From Bryopsis sp. KO-2023 (Eukaryota; Chlorophyta; Ulvophyceae; Bryopsidales; Bryopsidaceae): 64,000 bases of DNA. Below, piece after piece: positions 23,218 to 35,271 of this stretch (its first letter is position 1; each line of letters opens with the position of its first letter). The stretch is from positions 434,001 through 498,000 of the forward strand of contig BSYQ01000016.1 of assembly GCA_030272585.1 (NCBI GenBank). Direction: 5' to 3'. Below the pieces are notes generated by a model. That model did not search any database and was not told the DNA's origin. It worked only from the letters and a program-made list of their open reading frames with translations. The translations under genes were made by a program, and so were the position numbers.

Positions 23218-24516
23218 GAGCACTCTTCTTCTGTGGATCATCTATTTTTGGAACTGCTGATTCACAAGGGGTGTGTGGTTAATGCTAGTTTCTCTGGTGT
23301 ATCGATTTAAGGGTGGTGCAGGGCTTTCAATAGGAAAGCCAGGAAGCCTAATGAATGGTGGAAAGTTTGGTTTTAAGCATGTCAGCTTAGTGAACTTAGT
23401 GAGAAAGAAGAATATCAATAGTTGTTTTTCTCCCACGGTCAGTTAGGGGGGGGCGGGGGAAGGCTCAAATCAAATCTGATTCTGGGTAGGGATATTGAAT
23501 CTTGGTGGTGTGACTGAGGGGGGGGCACATCCAAGGACTTCTTAAGAAGACAATGGGATATCATAGCAGGGATTCATACCATTGGTTTAAATGGGATTTA
23601 GAATGCTGGAAGAGAACTTCGGGTGCATAACGAACTAGGTGCAAGATCAGATGTTAACAAATGCGAATTGAGAATTTTCAGGAGAATGGGTTCACCTGTT
23701 CTTCCCCCTATCTGTCTCTGTAAAAGGATGGTACAGTAGGTGGCGTAATTAATCGACTCACTTGTGATTTCTTGTGCTGATTGATCGGCTTGTTTCCTTC
23801 AGCTGGCCATTGATTATTTTCTTGTTCAACTCACTTTTGCTCAAATCTTCTCCATGTGTTTACATCATTTTCTTTCTAAAACATCCATGATTTGTAACAA
23901 AGTTGATCTGGATGAGAACAGATCCAATTGGAAGATAGACAGGGGTTATACTGCATTAACCTTTGCTGTTTCTTGTGATAGAAGAAACACTTTCCAAGCA
24001 TTGCACATGGTCAGGGGCATACTTTTCCCAAGAGTTCCCCCGGATTGGTTGAGATATATTACTGATTGATGCAATACGGTGACAATAGATATGCCATGAA
24101 TTGCAAACACATCAAGTGTAAATGAAACATGGAAAAGCAACTGTTCAGGGGGAAGCAAGACACTCCAAAATGGCCAGACTTATCCAAGTTTAAAAGCAAC
24201 AGAGCTAACAAATTAAATTTCAGGCAAAGGAAGCCCACCACTATGTACCCATACTTGGTCATCCTAATGAATTGAGTCGCCTTTAAAAGCAAAGGCAGAG
24301 AAGTCAACAAAAGCAATTATCAACCTCCGCTGAACCCTGCCATCTGAAATCCAACACCCAGTTCTGTTGCTGACTGGCAAATAGCGAATGCACAGCCACC
24401 CGATTCACACAATCCCACAATGCTATCACCAACGCCTGTCTCCACACTACTTCATCCCTTGGCCGATAAGAACACCCAACCACACTGTTACCATCATCAA
24501 AAGGAGTATTTCTTAG
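23218..24516. other. Intergenic between NECAP and EF-1alpha (tail to tail)
   Basis: About 1.3 kb with no supported coding frame. Both ends should hold 3' UTRs. Short open frames here lack any family pattern. Confidence 0.45.
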
Positions 24517-26442
24517 TCATTTCTTCTTCTGTGCCGACTTGGTGGCCTTTCCAGACACATCCTTCTTCTCGACAGCCTTGATGATACCCACAGCCACGGT
24601 TTGCCTCATATCACGGACGGCAAACCTTCCGAGAGGGGCGTACTCAGTGAACATCTCCACGCACATAGGCTTGGAGGGGACCATCTCGACAAAAGCGGCA
24701 TCTCCGTTCTTGATAAACTTGGGGCTCTTCTCCAACTCCTTACCGGAACGCCTATCAATTTTGGTGGTAATATCGGAAAACTTGCAGGCGATGTGGGAGG
24801 TATGGCAATCCAACACTGGGGAGTACCCGTTCGAGATCTGTCCAGGGTGGTTCATGATGATAACCTGGGCAGTGAAAGAGGCACAACCCTTGGCGGGGTC
24901 ATTCTTGGAGTCGGAAGCGACATACCCACGCTTGAGTTCCTTCACGGAGACGTTCTTAACGTTGAAACCAACGTTGTCACCAGGCACGGCCTGTGGGAGA
25001 GCTTCGTGATGCATCTCCACAGACTTGACCTCAGTGGTCAATCCAGCTGGGGCGAAAGTCACAACCTGACCAGGCTTGATAATACCAGTCTCCACACGGC
25101 CGACGGGCACAGTTCCGATACCACCAATCTTGTACACGTCCTGAAGGGGGAGCCTGAGGGGCTTGTCGCTTGGGCGCTTGGGTGGGGCCATTCCGTCCAA
25201 AGCTTCCAAGAGAGTTGGTCCCTTGTACCATGGCATGTTTGTGGACTTCTCAATCATGTTATCTCCCATGAAACCGGAGATAGCAACGAAAGGAACCTGA
25301 AACAAGTCAACAAAAAATTGTTTCAATGCCGAACACGTTCAACACGTTAATATTTGCACCCCACACCCTGCCCAGCTAAGCTTATTATCTGCTGCCTTGC
25401 AGCAATGAGTCAGACCCTGAACCCCAACATACATGTGTTTGTAATAATAATAAGAAGTCAGACCCAGGACCCCCCTGTTTGTAATACCCCATAATTAATT
25501 AGTTTCACCCGGAACTAATCACCAGGTCTTGGAAGCTGTACCTTGGCAGGGTTGTACCCGACCCTCTTCAAGTAAGCACTGACTTCCTTCTGGATCTCCT
25601 CATAACGCTTCTGAGAGTATTTGGGCTCGGTGGCATCCATCTTGTTCAAGGAGCAGATCAACTGCTTCACTCCCAAGGTGTACGCCAACAACGCGTGTTC
25701 CCTGGTCTGTCCGTCCTTAGAGATACCGGCTTCGAAACCACCAGGAGTGGAGTCGATAGACAGGACGGCGACATCGGCCTGGGAGGTTCCCGTAATCATG
25801 TTCTTGATGAAATCACGGTGTCCTGGGGCGTCGATGACGGTACAGTAGTATTTGGGGGTCTCGAACTTCCAGAGAGCGATATCGATGGTGATACCACGTT
25901 CGCGTTCAGCCTTGAGCTTGTCCAACACCTGCAAACGACGTCAACGAATCAGCGTTCTGGTTGGGACACGGAGCGCAAGACTGGCCGCCACAACTCAAAT
26001 CTCGTAGCAATCAACCCTGAAAAGTTCTGATCTCCCCACGATACGAAGCACTTTCCCCAAAAATATCCCGGCGGCTGACTTTCTGAACCGGCTGATTAAC
26101 ATCAACGTCGCGCCTGCACCCCAAAGGGAGTTGGGAGGTACGATCAAAACGTGCACTCCCCAGCGAAGGCAGCACTACTTACGCCATGCAGCACGACTCG
26201 GAAAAGTGTCCCCAACTCTTGAAACGTTGAAAAAGGGCACCCGCTGGTGGACTGCAGATGTTACTCACCCAAGCGTATTTGAAAGACCTCTTGTTCATCT
26301 CGGCAGCCTCCTTCTCGAACTTTTCGATCACACGCTTGTCGATTCCTCCCAACTTGTAGATCAAGTGACCGGTAGTCGTGGACTTCCCGGAATCGACATG
26401 GCCGATAACCACGATGGACAAATGCTCCTTCGCCTTACCCAT
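24517..26442 (-). CDS. eEF1A: Translation elongation factor EF-1alpha
   Basis: GTPase that delivers aminoacyl-tRNA to the ribosomal A site. Exons 26442-26269, 25928-25542 and 25296-24517 give 446 residues, full length for the family. G1 is GHVDSGKS, G2 lies in RERGITID, G3 is DAPGHRDFI, and G4 and G5 follow in their usual places (NKMDA present). Domain 2 carries [20 protein letters not shown], and domain 3 carries [20 protein letters not shown] and [20 protein letters not shown]. The protein ends with a lysine-rich tail. Introns fall after the FKYAW and NPAK segments. Having canonical EF-1alpha rather than EFL argues against several algal lineages that use EFL, but does not identify the organism. 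Confidence 0.97.
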
Positions 26443-27105
26443 CTTGACACAAAAGCGTTAACAGGAAAGAAGGAAGTTGTTCAAGTTCGAGTCCAGGCGC
26501 AAAACCCAACTGGCACAGGGGAAAACAAGGCCAACGTAAGAGGGTGAAGAGATGCTGGGGGCGGAACAAATAGGGGGGAAGCTGTCCCGTACGCTGGAAG
26601 AGTACGTCAGACCGACAGGAGGGTCTCATCGCGGTGCGAGCTCAGGAGAATTTGATCCAATCACACGATTTTCTATTTTCTCTAGCATTTCACATCCGAT
26701 TCGTTGATTGATACAACATCGAGGTGTGTGGGAGGAATTACTGGTGCTTCCTCTTTGGGCAGAAAGGTTAAAAATTGATTTGTACACTGTCAGCTTCTGT
26801 TAGCAATATGAAATCACTACTCTGTGGAGTTTGCATTGAAATGGATGAATGAAGAGACAACTCCAGGGCACAGAGTTGGGAACAGAAGAGATGAAATCTA
26901 AAAACCCCCCAGCTCTGAACCTCATCCAAAGAAAAAAAATAGTTAGGGGTCGAATAGTTCTGCATTTCAACAGTGGATTGATGCCTGGACCGCATGTTCA
27001 ATGAGATTCTAGGTCGGTCAAGAAATTGACAAAATCACCCCAACACAGTGCCCCAAATTTTGAATTGAAAACAGACAACTCATTCCTGTTTATAGCAAAG
27101 CCGGA
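26443..27105. other. EF-1alpha 5' region and intergenic
   Basis: About 660 bp upstream of EF-1alpha and downstream of the helicase-like gene's stop. It presumably holds a strong housekeeping promoter. No TATA box or repeat was assigned with confidence. Confidence 0.4.
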
Positions 27106-29529
27106 TCAATTCTTAAAGCGCTGATTGTAGACATTCCCATCTTCTGCGTTAGGGTCTGGAATGTAAGGTTTGACCCCCCATCCACTGACTGAAACAACAT
27201 CCCAAAAGCGCTTGCCCATGCGAGGTCGCAACCCCACACACAGCGGCCTCTTCAACATCCAGGTTGCCAGTGACCCCAGCTCGGCGTCCATGGAGGAAGT
27301 GGTCAATATGTTTTGTTGTCGGCCTTCCATAAGGGCTGAATCCTGAACCCTATCCTCCAGCAGTCGAACAGCACACCTGAGACGATTTCCTCGCTTGGAT
27401 TGGAGGTGGTGGCCAGCTTCATCCACGATGAACCAACGCAGGTCTTGCGTTTTGAATGCAGAGGTGTTCTGGGGAAAGGATTTGAAAAAAACGCAGGGAG
27501 CGGTTAGATAATGAAATAACAGGAATCTAGCAGGCTCTCGCCTTCAGAATCAAGTTGAAAAATAAGCGAATCAATGCTAAGATTCTTTTCAGCAGCTGGT
27601 TTAGTGGGATACCTCCAAGTGATCCAGCAGACGGGTATCTGTCGTGATGACTACTGTCACTCCTTTTCTGAGCCTGGCTTTTTCGTGGGTTCGATTTTTG
27701 CTCCCCACAAACACCCCACACGTCAGCCACCAGCAAAATTTCCTCATAAGTTTGTTTGCCATTTCCCCAATCGCCGTACAGCTCTCTGTCGAAGCTCCCA
27801 GGATGATTCCAAAAGTGCCTTCCCCTCTGCTTATCCTTGGCTCGTGAGCCTGTTTGGAGGGAAAAAAACAAACAAACCAGACAATTCATGAAGAGCCGCT
27901 CAATGATTTTATATTGCCAAAATACATTTACAAAAATCTCAACAGAGCTTCCAGAGTACGAACATAGATCAAAACTGTGCTTCTAGTAATCCAGGATTTT
28001 TCGCCTTTCCAGTTTAAAAACTCTACCCCCCAGCAATTGCCCTGATGGCATGTAGCTGGATCTCTTCTCACCTGTAGCTGATGCACCATCGGTGCTAAAT
28101 ATCCCAGTGTTTTCCCAGTCCCCACCCCAGACCCAACCAACATATCACGGCCTGTAAGGAAAGCTGGTATCATGGATCTCTGGACTTTCAGTGGCTTCGG
28201 GTAGCCCATTTCATTGAGACCAGCCGAAATCTTCTCATCGATTCCAAGGGATGCAAAGCCTTCCGACTCATCCACCTCTCTTGGATTTCCCCACCCTTCC
28301 AGCCCCCTTCTTTTCGGTTTTTCGAACTCTACTGGACTGTCCGCTGGTTTTTGCTTCATTCTTCCATCTCTCTGCAGTTTGGAAAAGGGCGGAAAACAGT
28401 CATGACCATGGGTTGATATCTACAGCGATGTCGGGAAAGAAAGAAAACAGCAGAACAGAATCCCAACATATAAACCTGCACACACAGTCAAGGCGAAGCA
28501 AAAAGGAATCCACCAAGCAAAGAGTCGATCATAGTCAAAAAGCCAATCCAGAACACAAAAAAGTTACAGCACACTTGCTGATATTCACAGAAAACACCCC
28601 ACAGCGCAGGGTTGATTGTTTTGAAGACAAGATACCTTCTTCTCTTTCTTGGCTGCACCCGTTTGCCAGTCGTCAGTAACATATTGACTATCCCACGCCA
28701 AAAGCTTTCTGACAGCGCTGTTGATATCCTCCTCTTCGTCTGCACCTTTGTACATGTCCTGGGGTTTGACTGAAAGAAAAAAGACACCATGAATCTGTTG
28801 ACTACGCATTCTCCAGACCAGAAACGCAATCCTTTCGTTTTCTGTCGTTGAGTAGCATAGAAGCATTTTCGTCGCAAAGGGGGGGGGGGGAGATTCAATG
28901 AAAGCTGGTGCCTTTTTAACTCATGGTCCAATATTGAACTTCTTGGAAATTTGTGGTGATCTCAGAAAATCACCTATCAGCCTTTCTTCCTGTTTGGAAG
29001 AGATTTCAGATGGAGAGCCCCTCCCTTCTTCGTTTCCCTGTTCAGCAACCTTTCCTTTTCTTTTCTTTGTGATCTTTCCTCCATCCTCATCTTCAGCTTT
29101 TCTTTTCCCCAGGTTCACCTCCTACAGAAAAAACGACATTTTTTCTATCGGTGCTTTCCATCAGGATTTAACACAAGTTTCCTTCACTGTTTGCTATCCA
29201 AACAATCATGGCCATAAAGGGAAAACAAACCAGCTTTCTTTGGTTTATATTCACCGGTACTCCAAATTTTCAAAGAGAAGCTCTTTTCTCCACAAAAGGA
29301 ACAAAAAACATTTGCCAAACATGAGACCATGTATTTGAGATTCCGCCACTGGTGGGGCATTTCTTCTTACAGTGTCTGAAATTTCTGGTGTGGAGAGCTC
29401 CAACTCCTCAACGTCTTCCTCCTCCTCCTCCTCTTCTATCTCCTCCAGCTCCTCGTCCGAACTGGAGGAGACCCCCACATTTAAAATCATGCCATCGTCC
29501 CACGTCGTTTTGCTCCGTTTGTTTTTCAT
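27106..29529 (-). CDS. Degenerate DEAD-box-like protein, RecA1 half only
   Basis: Resembles the first RecA domain of DDX31/Dbp7-type DEAD-box RNA helicases but is probably not an active helicase. Exons 29529-29371, 29121-28974, 28769-28636, 28371-28072, 27849-27613 and 27468-27106 join in phase to give 446 residues. The N-terminal third is acidic (DEELEEIEEEEEEEDVEE) then basic (KITKKRKGK), nucleolar-like. At about 150-250 come a Q-motif region (PLKVQRSMIPAFLTGRDML) and a kept Walker A (GSGVGTGKT). Motif Ia PTREL is lost (reads GASTES), Ib reads TTDTR instead of TPGR after EKARLRKGV, motif II reads DEAG instead of DEAD, and motif III reads TTSS instead of SAT. The protein stops after this domain, so RecA2 motifs IV-VI are absent. 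The start ATG is the first in a supported exon; another upstream exon is possible. Confidence 0.72.
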
Positions 29530-29892
29530 TTCCGAGATGCGGCGCTGATCCAAACTACGAGAGGAGGAGAAAAACCGAACAACGTAACATCTTCTCTCAT
29601 TTTTTTCTGTTTTCCCTCTGCAGTAACTTTAGTAAAGAGCTATGTAATCGGAGTGAGTTTATTTATAGAATCTTACCGATCCAAAGAAGCGAGACTTCCA
29701 TGCGTGGCTTCTGTTTTCGACGCTTTTGAGTTTCTTCAGTTTTTCTCCAAGCTTCCACGAGTGCTGTGAAATCGAAAACAAAAAGATCGCGGTCGGAAGT
29801 CTTTTAAATCGGCGACTCCTCTGCTGTGCCCCTCATCTTTTTCTTCCCAGGACCTCCTTGGGCTTTATCTTTTCTTTCTCGGCTGAAGATTG
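29530..29892. promoter_or_regulatory. Divergent 5' region, DEAD-box-like gene / VPS28
   Basis: The minus-strand helicase-like gene and plus-strand VPS28 diverge across about 360 bp. A possible 5' exon of the helicase-like gene lies at about 29691-29764 (minus), ending at a GTAAGA donor, but it does not join in phase. Shared promoter is inferred from spacing. Confidence 0.4.
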
Positions 29893-31628
29893 ATGGCTGC
29901 TCCAGTGAAATTAGCTGCGAACAAGAAGGAGAGGGAAAAATTCGATAACCTGGCGGGTGAGTTTGAGTTCTTGAGCGGGTGTTTTCCCCAATCCATAAGC
30001 TGTGCGATTCAGAAGGGGTTTGCAAATTGTGTTATTTTTTTTTCTTTCAGATTTGTTCGCGATTATAAAGACGACGGAGCGTTTGGAAAGGGGCTATGTC
30101 AGAGACGATATTTCTGCTCAAGACTACGAACCTGCTTGCCAAAAATTGATTGCCCAATACAGAACGCTGTGGAACTCAATTAGAAACACGGTGGGTGGTT
30201 CAAAGAAACGACTGGAAGAAAACAGGCTTCTCTTTTAGGAGGAGAAAGAAAATCAAACTGCCATCCAATTGCACAAAACAAAGTTTATGTAGCAGTGAAA
30301 GAAACCAAAAATACTCTGGAAGCAGAAGATCTCACACCTTTTGCTGATTGCTTAATCAGTTTTATGGTTGCCTTTTTTCCCTCCGTCATCGAAGAATTCC
30401 TCCCTGAAAATTCTCAAATTTGTTTAAAAAAAGAAGGAATGACAGCACTTTTCCATCCAAATCCTGTTTTTTTTGGGGGGGGTTATTTTTTCAGTGCAGC
30501 ATCAATCACTTCAGATACTTTTTTGTCTGTGTTTTTGATAGGTTCCCGATGTCGAGCGATTCATGGCAAAATATTCAATGCAATGTCCGATGGCTGCTGC
30601 TAGATTGTTACAATCTGGAGTTCCAGCGACGATTGAACATGGAAGGTGAATATCATGAACACACATCGTCGAACTCTATGACCAACATTGGACTGTTTTT
30701 TTTTAGCTGCCATTTTGAAAGGAAAAAATTATAGAGAACTCGACCACAATCCATGCAGAATTTGTCACTACGAAAAGGTGGTCAAATACAAGATGAATGA
30801 ATTAGGCTCCCTAGTTAGTTGACGTTGGAGCAAAACAAAATCAGCTGTTGCTGGAGATCCTTGATTTGATTTCACCTTGCTTTCAGTTTTGGTTGGGTTT
30901 GCTTCAAACTGTCTTTACCCTTGCATTGTAACGAACTAAGAATAGAATTTGTTTCTTTACGTTACCTTGCAGAGCTGAAAAGTCCAATGCTAGTGCTGCA
31001 AAGAATATCGCCCAAACAGTTGCGAATTTCATCACAGCGATGGATTCCATCAAATTGGGGATGGTAGCAGTGGACGATGTAAGACGTTCATAAAAGAAAT
31101 TAACTTCCTTAAGAAACGATAGACAATTTTTTTTTTTTTCACTGCAATATCGTATTCACTAAATAATTATTTTTTGTACTTTCCATCGATGCTTTGTCAC
31201 TTTATCGTATTGTTTATTTTTATTTTTTTTCCATCATTTCTCAATGTTTGAAACTTAGCAGTCACAGTTTAAAAAAAAAAAATCAATAAATCACAGCTTA
31301 TGTGCAAGGTTTGCCACCTGTGTTGGTTTGCCAGACATTTACACAAAATATCCCCATTATGGTTCACATGATTTGGTTTTGATCTTTTTGATTTTTTTTC
31401 ACCTGTGTGCAGATTCAGCCGTTGCTTCGAGAAATTCTCCAAAGCATGAACAACCTTTCAGATTTACCCCCTGATTTCCCGGCGAAAGAAAGAGTCCGAT
31501 CTTGGACCACGAAGCTCCATAACCACCCAGCCAATTACGAACTACCCGAAGAAGACAAAAGGCAATTGATGTACGATTTGGAAATTTCCTACAATGATAT
31601 TAATGCATCATGGGAAAGTGCCAGGTAA
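29893..31628 (+). CDS. VPS28: ESCRT-I subunit VPS28
   Basis: Subunit of ESCRT-I that links ubiquitin-cargo recognition by TSG101/VPS23 to ESCRT-II and -III in multivesicular-body sorting. Exons 29893-29956, 30051-30190, 30542-30645, 30973-31078 and 31413-31628 give 209 residues, near the usual 210-240. The core-binding N-terminal half shows REKFDNLADLFAIIKTTERL and QDYEPACQKLIAQYRTLW, then VERFMAKYSMQCPMAAARLL. The C-terminal four-helix domain begins about residue 118 with NFITAMDSIKLGMVAVDDIQ, then LREILQSMNNLSDLPPDF and a final RQLMYDLEISYNDINASW, the conserved end of the family. All splice phases agree. Confidence 0.95.
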
Positions 31629-32374
31629 AAAGAAATGGGAGTTGGGGAAGACACCATTAGATGCTGAGGATTTTTTTTATCAACTCACTGTTCGAGCATT
31701 CGACGAACACCCTTCCAAGAAGCAGAGCCATTGTTTCATTGTGATTTATTTCCTTTCATAGATGCTTTTTTTTCTTTTCAAACGAAGAAGGGGGTTTGTT
31801 GGGGGAGTTGCTTGCATGGTTTTTCGATTGGTTGGAAGACACCGTGAGTGTTTGGAAGTTGTGCTAGATTCATGGTTGGTAGCAGGGCAAGAGGGTGGGG
31901 GAAGGAGGTTAGCTCATGTAATTTAGTCAAGATTGACACTTGTACTGCAGCACCCTGGTATGATTGACTGCAACAAGTGAAATATAACTTCCAACCTTCT
32001 TGTGTTGGCTTCAGGCAAACCCAATTATGATTTCTTTCATTTGCAATGTGTGAATGCTATCATATTCGTTCAGACCGATTCTGGGTGAGTCAGACTGGTC
32101 AGCTTCAGGTCATGTTAAAAGATGATTGTTCCTTGCTTCACACCAACTGCCAGTTCCTCGCTAACACCCCTTCATGTCACACTCAGAATTCGGGTCGATA
32201 ACAAATGGAAATTCCTACCAATTACCAGTTTTACACTTGTGCCTTGAGTGGCTCGATCAAAGACATTTTTGAAAGATTGAAAAGAAAATACAGCTCTTGT
32301 TTAAAACAAACAATTGCCACAAGCACTGACCCGGGGATCAGAACAAAAAAAACCCAAAAAATGCTCCCAAACAG
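31629..32374. other. Intergenic, VPS28 / hydroxyacid dehydrogenase (tail to tail)
   Basis: About 750 bp containing two 3' ends. Nothing else was recognised; open frames are short. Confidence 0.45.
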
Positions 32375-33960
32375 TCAATACCCCGCTGATTTGTCCACCA
32401 CGTTTCTCAACTCTCCATTTGTGAGGTACATTTCCAATACTTCTAAAAATAGCTGCAGGGATGTGAATTGAGCCTTCTTGATATTATCGGCACAATGGGC
32501 CGACATGAAAACATTGTCCAGTTTGTACAGAGGGCTGGTTTCTGGCAACGGCTCCATAGCAACAACATCCAGTACGGCACCTCGAATCTTTCCTTTCTGA
32601 AGCACTACACAGCCAAGAAAGACAAAAACACCATCAGAAAATTAATAAGATAATTTTTTTACTTCTTGTGTCGGTAAAAAACACCCTAGCACCTGCCAAA
32701 TGAATATGTTGGTCGCCTTATTAGATTTCTAGCATTTTCCTAATAAAACCATGGAAAAAGAGCAGAACGAGCAAAGGCTGAAAGAAAAATACATTTCCTG
32801 GAAAACAGATTTCCAAGTTTTACCATCAATCAATGCCTCTTCGTCGACAGTCTTGCCCCTCCCCACATTCACAAATACTCCGTTCGGTTTCATGTTTTCG
32901 AGGGCTTCTCTTGAAACAAATTTTTCCGTTTTGGGAGTGTATGGCAAAGCAGCCACCACATAATCGCACTCCTTTGTTAAAGCAATGATGTCAGAGGGGG
33001 GGTATATCTTGTCCTTGAAAAGCAAAAAAGACATTTCATTAGCTTCGTTTTCAACAAATCAGAAAACAGGGAATGCAGGCAAAATCTATCGCTCCTTTCA
33101 ACGTCTGCAACACATTCTGCCAAACAAAATCGAGAGTTGAGCTAAAAATTGGGGAAAAAATAGGGATTTTTTTTTTTTTGAAATTCTCACCATCAGTTGC
33201 TTTTCCGATTCGGACAGCTCGGTTTTCCTTCTCAAGCCTACAACGTTCATCCTGTATGCTTTAGCCAATTTTGCTGTTGCCAGTCCGATATTCCCCAGTC
33301 CAATCACACCCAGCGTCGATCCTCTGAGGTCCTCCACAGAAAAAGGATCCCACTTGGATGCCTTCTTGGCAGCCAACATTCTAGGGAAATCCTTTGCAAA
33401 AAAGGTGCAGCCAGCAAGGACATATTCTGCCAACGAGTGGCTGAACACCCCTTTCCCATTTGTCAGCTTGACTGGGCTTTCGATCAACTCAGGGAACAGC
33501 ACAGTCTCAAGCCCAGCGAAAACTACATGCATCCATTTCACGTTCTTGCACTTCAAAAAACACTCCTAAACAGCACACAATGGATGCCCTTCCATTTCAT
33601 TCCGTCTTGTCTTTTTCAAGAAAAAACGTAATTTCTCTGTGTGACCTGATTTGTTTCGATCAAGATATCCTCTCCTTATTTTGATACTACTTTGCCCGGT
33701 TGAACAGAAACAATCAAGCGCTGAATTTCCCCCTCAGAAATACCCACTCTAACAGCTTCTTTCTGTGCTGCATTGTGCCATTTCCCACAATTCAGAATAA
33801 CTTCGATGGAAGCCCAATCTTCGTCAGACAAGTTCGCCAGTTCGTCCAGGCTCCTTCCCGGTCCCAACATTTTCACATTGGCTGGCAGATTGGAGAGCAC
33901 ACTCAGCTCGGGGGCTTCCTTCCCACATAACACCAGCAATCCCAATTGGGAGGTTCGCAT
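32375..33960 (-). CDS. D-isomer-specific 2-hydroxyacid dehydrogenase
   Basis: NAD(P)-dependent oxidoreductase of the D-2-hydroxyacid dehydrogenase family, which interconverts 2-keto and 2-hydroxy acids; the exact substrate cannot be read from sequence. Exons 33960-33691, 33565-33191, 33013-32824 and 32604-32375 give 354 residues with consistent phases. The substrate domain begins at the N-terminus. The Rossmann domain starts near residue 155 (RGSTLGVIGLGNIGLATAKL, a GxGxxG nucleotide fold). The catalytic Arg lies in FVNVGRGKTVDEEAL, Glu in VAMEPLPETSPLY, and His in MSAHCADN, so the Arg-Glu-His triad is complete. A typical PHVA-type motif around His is altered to SAHCAD. No targeting peptide was recognised. 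Confidence 0.88.
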
Positions 33961-34298
33961 TGCTGACCTGAATGCAGCTCTTGACTGATCAGCACAGGCG
34001 TCCCACTATTTGAAGTAGAGGGGGGGGGGCGAGGGATGTTGTCCAACGCGGTGGGCTGCGTCGAAATTTTCCATACCAACGTCGAAATTTTCCAGACAAT
34101 CTCCCTGTCAGTCCTAAGAACCGCGTTCATCATGGATTCACAGGCATGTACAAAAGTGGCATTTGCCACTTTTGCGGAGATTAAGCTAATCGTGGCGCCC
34201 GCACAATCTTAAAAGCGGCATCGAAGTGACACCATACAAAAATTGCACCTTAGAACCGTCTGCCTTGCGTCAAGTGCCAGAGTCATCCAACCACACTT

Positions 34299-34502
34299 TT
34301 ATTCTTCCATCACAAAACTCGAAGGCCTTGTTACAAAGGCCTTCCTCTTTCTTCTAGGCTGCTCCTCTCTCCCAAAGGTCTCGCAGAATCGACAAACGAC
34401 GCTGCGTGTCGACTCTGTGGCACGGTCGATATCGGTCACTCTGAGACCATACTGCACTTCGTGGCCTTTTTGAAACGGAGTTGTCCGCTTCTTTGGAGCC
34501 AT
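34299..34502 (-). CDS. Short BED/zinc-finger-like ORF
   Basis: A 67-residue open frame starting at an ATG ending at 34500. It begins MAPKKRTTPFQKGHEVQYGL and contains VTDIDRATESTRSVVCRFCE followed by TFGREE and a lysine/arginine stretch. The CRFCxxFGRE arrangement recalls zinc-finger N-termini of transposon-derived proteins that are repeated in many protist genomes, from memory of such families. The rest of such a protein is missing here, so this is either a fragment or the first exon of a longer gene. Its place between inverted repeats supports a mobile origin. Confidence 0.4.
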   Translation of the reverse strand: MAPKKRTTPFQKGHEVQYGLRVTDIDRATESTRSVVCRFCETFGREEQPRRKRKAFVTRPSSFVMEE

Positions 34503-34595
34503 TTTTTGATATGAGCGAGCAGAAGAAAAACGAGAAGAAGAGTGGCGGCGTTTTGAACAAACAGTAAAGACAAGGGTACAATCCCCAGCTTTTCT

Positions 34596-34840
34596 ACTAG
34601 CACCCCACCACAAACTCCACAGCACGGCCTCCCTCAGCCACTACCCGACTTCAACTATGCTAGCCACACATATCTACCAGCGCCCTACCACAAACTCGAC
34701 AGAACGACTTCCCTCAGCCACAATTCGACTTCGACGACGCTAGGTAAAAATATCCTACCATCGTCCCACAAACGCCCCAGAACGACTTCTCTCCGCCAAT
34801 TTTTCGACTTCGACAATGCAAGCCGCACATATCTGCGAGC
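34596..34840. repeat. Tandem repeat, unit about 80 bp, three diverged copies
   Basis: Units begin near 34596, 34674 and 34754. Each contains ACAAACTC-like, CGACTTC and CTCAGCCA/CTCCGCCA blocks followed by a CACATATCT or TAAAAATAT stretch. The copies are diverged and the middle one is best matched to the third in the AACGACTTC part. Confidence 0.7.
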
Positions 34841-35271
34841 CACCAGTCGCAGCTCACGTGCTCCCAGCGTTACGTGACACCATTCCGCCCCAAAGCCGCA
34901 CAGACGCAACTGTACGACAGGCCCTTAATAGTGGCACCACCACCGCTCTTAATAGTGGCATCGGGTGGCAATTTTGGGCCAAATGCCACTTTTGAGCATG
35001 CCTGTGGATTCACCATTTGGCGATTCTTGTGGTTACCCCTCACGTGTGCGAATATGACTATGTTGGCTGTCCAAGATCCACCATTTTTATGCTACTCGAC
35101 GCTCGAAGGGTCAGGATTTCCTGACGGGCGCGTTGGCGTGTTGGCGTCTGGGATCTAGGGCCCGAGTCCAAAGGCTGGATCGCGCCTGGCCACCCCCCGT
35201 CATCCCACCGATTGGATTGGCTGGTGTTAAAATGATCTGATAGGCATGACGGTTGTGTTCTTTGACAGGTG

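Larger units (their letters stand above)
34131..35015. mobile_element. Possible DNA-transposon remnant with terminal inverted repeats
   Basis: A segment of about 35 bp at 34131-34165 recurs in reverse complement at 34980-35015 (shared core CACAGGCATG and CAAAAGTGGCATTTG, roughly 85-90% identical by eye). The approximately 885 bp between hold a BED/zinc-finger-like ORF and a three-copy tandem repeat. The left end also has a 22-bp palindrome. Target-site duplications were not confirmed. It could instead be an unrelated inverted repeat. Confidence 0.42.
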
